DNA from: Actinomycetes bacterium
GTDB taxonomy: Bacteria > Actinomycetota > Actinomycetes > Propionibacteriales > Propionibacteriaceae
Assembly: GCA_023442485.1 (NCBI GenBank)
Contig: JAEZZG010000059.1
Coordinates: forward strand, 1-14,843
Direction: 5' to 3'
DNA: 14,843 nucleotides
Every line of letters begins with the position of its first letter. Position 1 is the first letter of the stretch. The position numbers and the translations under genes were made by a program. This document shows positions 14,404 to 14,843 of this stretch, piece after piece. A model generated the notes under the pieces. That model had not been told where the DNA came from. It searched no databases and saw nothing but the letters and a program-made list of their open reading frames with translations.

Positions 14404-14843
14404 GTGACTTCCCGTTCGTTCACGCCCCACGCCTGCGGACAGGACCAGACCGCCTTGATCAGCAGGATCGCCGAACGTATCCACCCAGGTCGAGATTTCG
14501 GCGTCTACCTGCATGTGCCTTTCTGTCGCCTCCGATGCGGCTACTGTGACTTCAATACCTACACGCCCGCGCAGGCAGGGCAGTCGGTAACCTCTTTCAT
14601 CAAGGCCGCCCACGACGAGATTGACCTAGCCGCCCAGCTCATCGCAGATACGGGGTCGAGGCTGGGGCAGATCTCCACCGTCTTCTTCGGTGGAGGCACA
14701 CCAACCATGCTTGACCCCTCCCAGCTCGGGGAGCTTTTGGCCCATATCGGCGAGACTTTCGGGATGAGGCCAGGCGCAGAGATCACCGTCGAAGCTAATC
14801 CCGAAACCGTCACCGAACAAACCCTTCACCATCTGCGCCAGCG
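14404..14843 (+). CDS. hemW: HemW-like radical SAM protein, 3' partial
   Basis: Radical SAM protein related to coproporphyrinogen dehydrogenase; HemW proteins bind heme and are thought to act as heme chaperones. The frame runs from GTG 14404 off the right edge, giving 146 codons. The iron-sulfur cluster motif CxxxCxxC is seen as CRLRCGYC (Cys41, Cys45, Cys48) inside YLHVPFC, the form typical of the HemN/HemW family, followed by FFGGGTPT (94-101) and EANPE (130-134), which bind SAM. An in-frame TAG at 14392 limits the start to GTG 14398 or GTG 14404; the second has AGGG seven bases upstream. HemW is preferred over HemN because of the usual lepA-hemW neighbourhood in actinobacteria and because its N-terminal extension before the cluster is short; the deciding C-terminal part lies outside the window. 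Confidence 0.9.
   Translation, partial: MTSRSFTPHACGQDQTALISRIAERIHPGRDFGVYLHVPFCRLRCGYCDFNTYTPAQAGQSVTSFIKAAHDEIDLAAQLIADTGSRLGQISTVFFGGGTPTMLDPSQLGELLAHIGETFGMRPGAEITVEANPETVTEQTLHHLRQ

Noticed and set aside
1..14843. Mobile element, CRISPR array or toxin-antitoxin pair
   Set aside because: No transposase, integrase, regularly spaced repeats or paired small genes were seen on either strand; the accessory blocks have no flanking repeats that I could find by eye.

Overview
The window looks like a chromosomal segment from an actinobacterium of moderate GC content. The evidence is the housekeeping backbone comEC, holA, rpsT, lepA, hemW in that order, the sequence style of those proteins, SD-type ribosome sites, GTG starts and a Tat-type lipoprotein. 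A member of the Propionibacteriaceae is my best guess, but this is inference and nothing in the sequence proves the genus. Of the 11 stop codons visible, nine are TAG, two are TGA and none is TAA, which is an unusual bias.

Layout: (1) 1-2245, comEC (+), open at the left edge. (2) 2383-4398, a ribokinase-type PfkB kinase (+) and cysteine synthase (-), convergent and separated by a hairpin-rich terminator region. (3) 4399-4859, a 461-base divergent intergenic region holding two strong RNA-type secondary structures, one on the cysK side and one directly before the next gene. (4) 4860-7360, an unrecognised secreted lipoprotein followed by holA (+), probably co-transcribed. (5) 7536-9932, rpsT (-) and lepA (+), divergent from a shared 306-base region with a good promoter for rpsT. 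(6) 10108-14260, a four-gene operon on the minus strand: sugar-binding Tat lipoprotein, two MalF/MalG-type permeases, and a Kv-beta-like aldo/keto reductase, closed by a 10-bp terminator hairpin. (7) 14404 to the right edge, the first 146 codons of hemW (+).

Functionally the backbone covers DNA uptake (ComEC), replication clamp loading (HolA), translation (S20, LepA/EF4) and heme/radical-SAM metabolism (HemW). Two blocks seem to be interpolated into it: rbsK-cysK-lipoprotein between comEC and holA, and the sugar-uptake operon, in opposite orientation, between lepA and hemW. The sugar operon lacks its own ATPase and regulator, so it probably uses a shared MsiK-type ATPase. An 18-bp near-perfect palindrome between its first gene and hemW is the best operator candidate.

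I found no mobile element, CRISPR array, rRNA or tRNA, and no clear sign of a new multi-gene system. The items most worth a second look are the structured leader of the unknown lipoprotein, the lipoprotein itself, the operator-like palindrome and the stop-codon bias.
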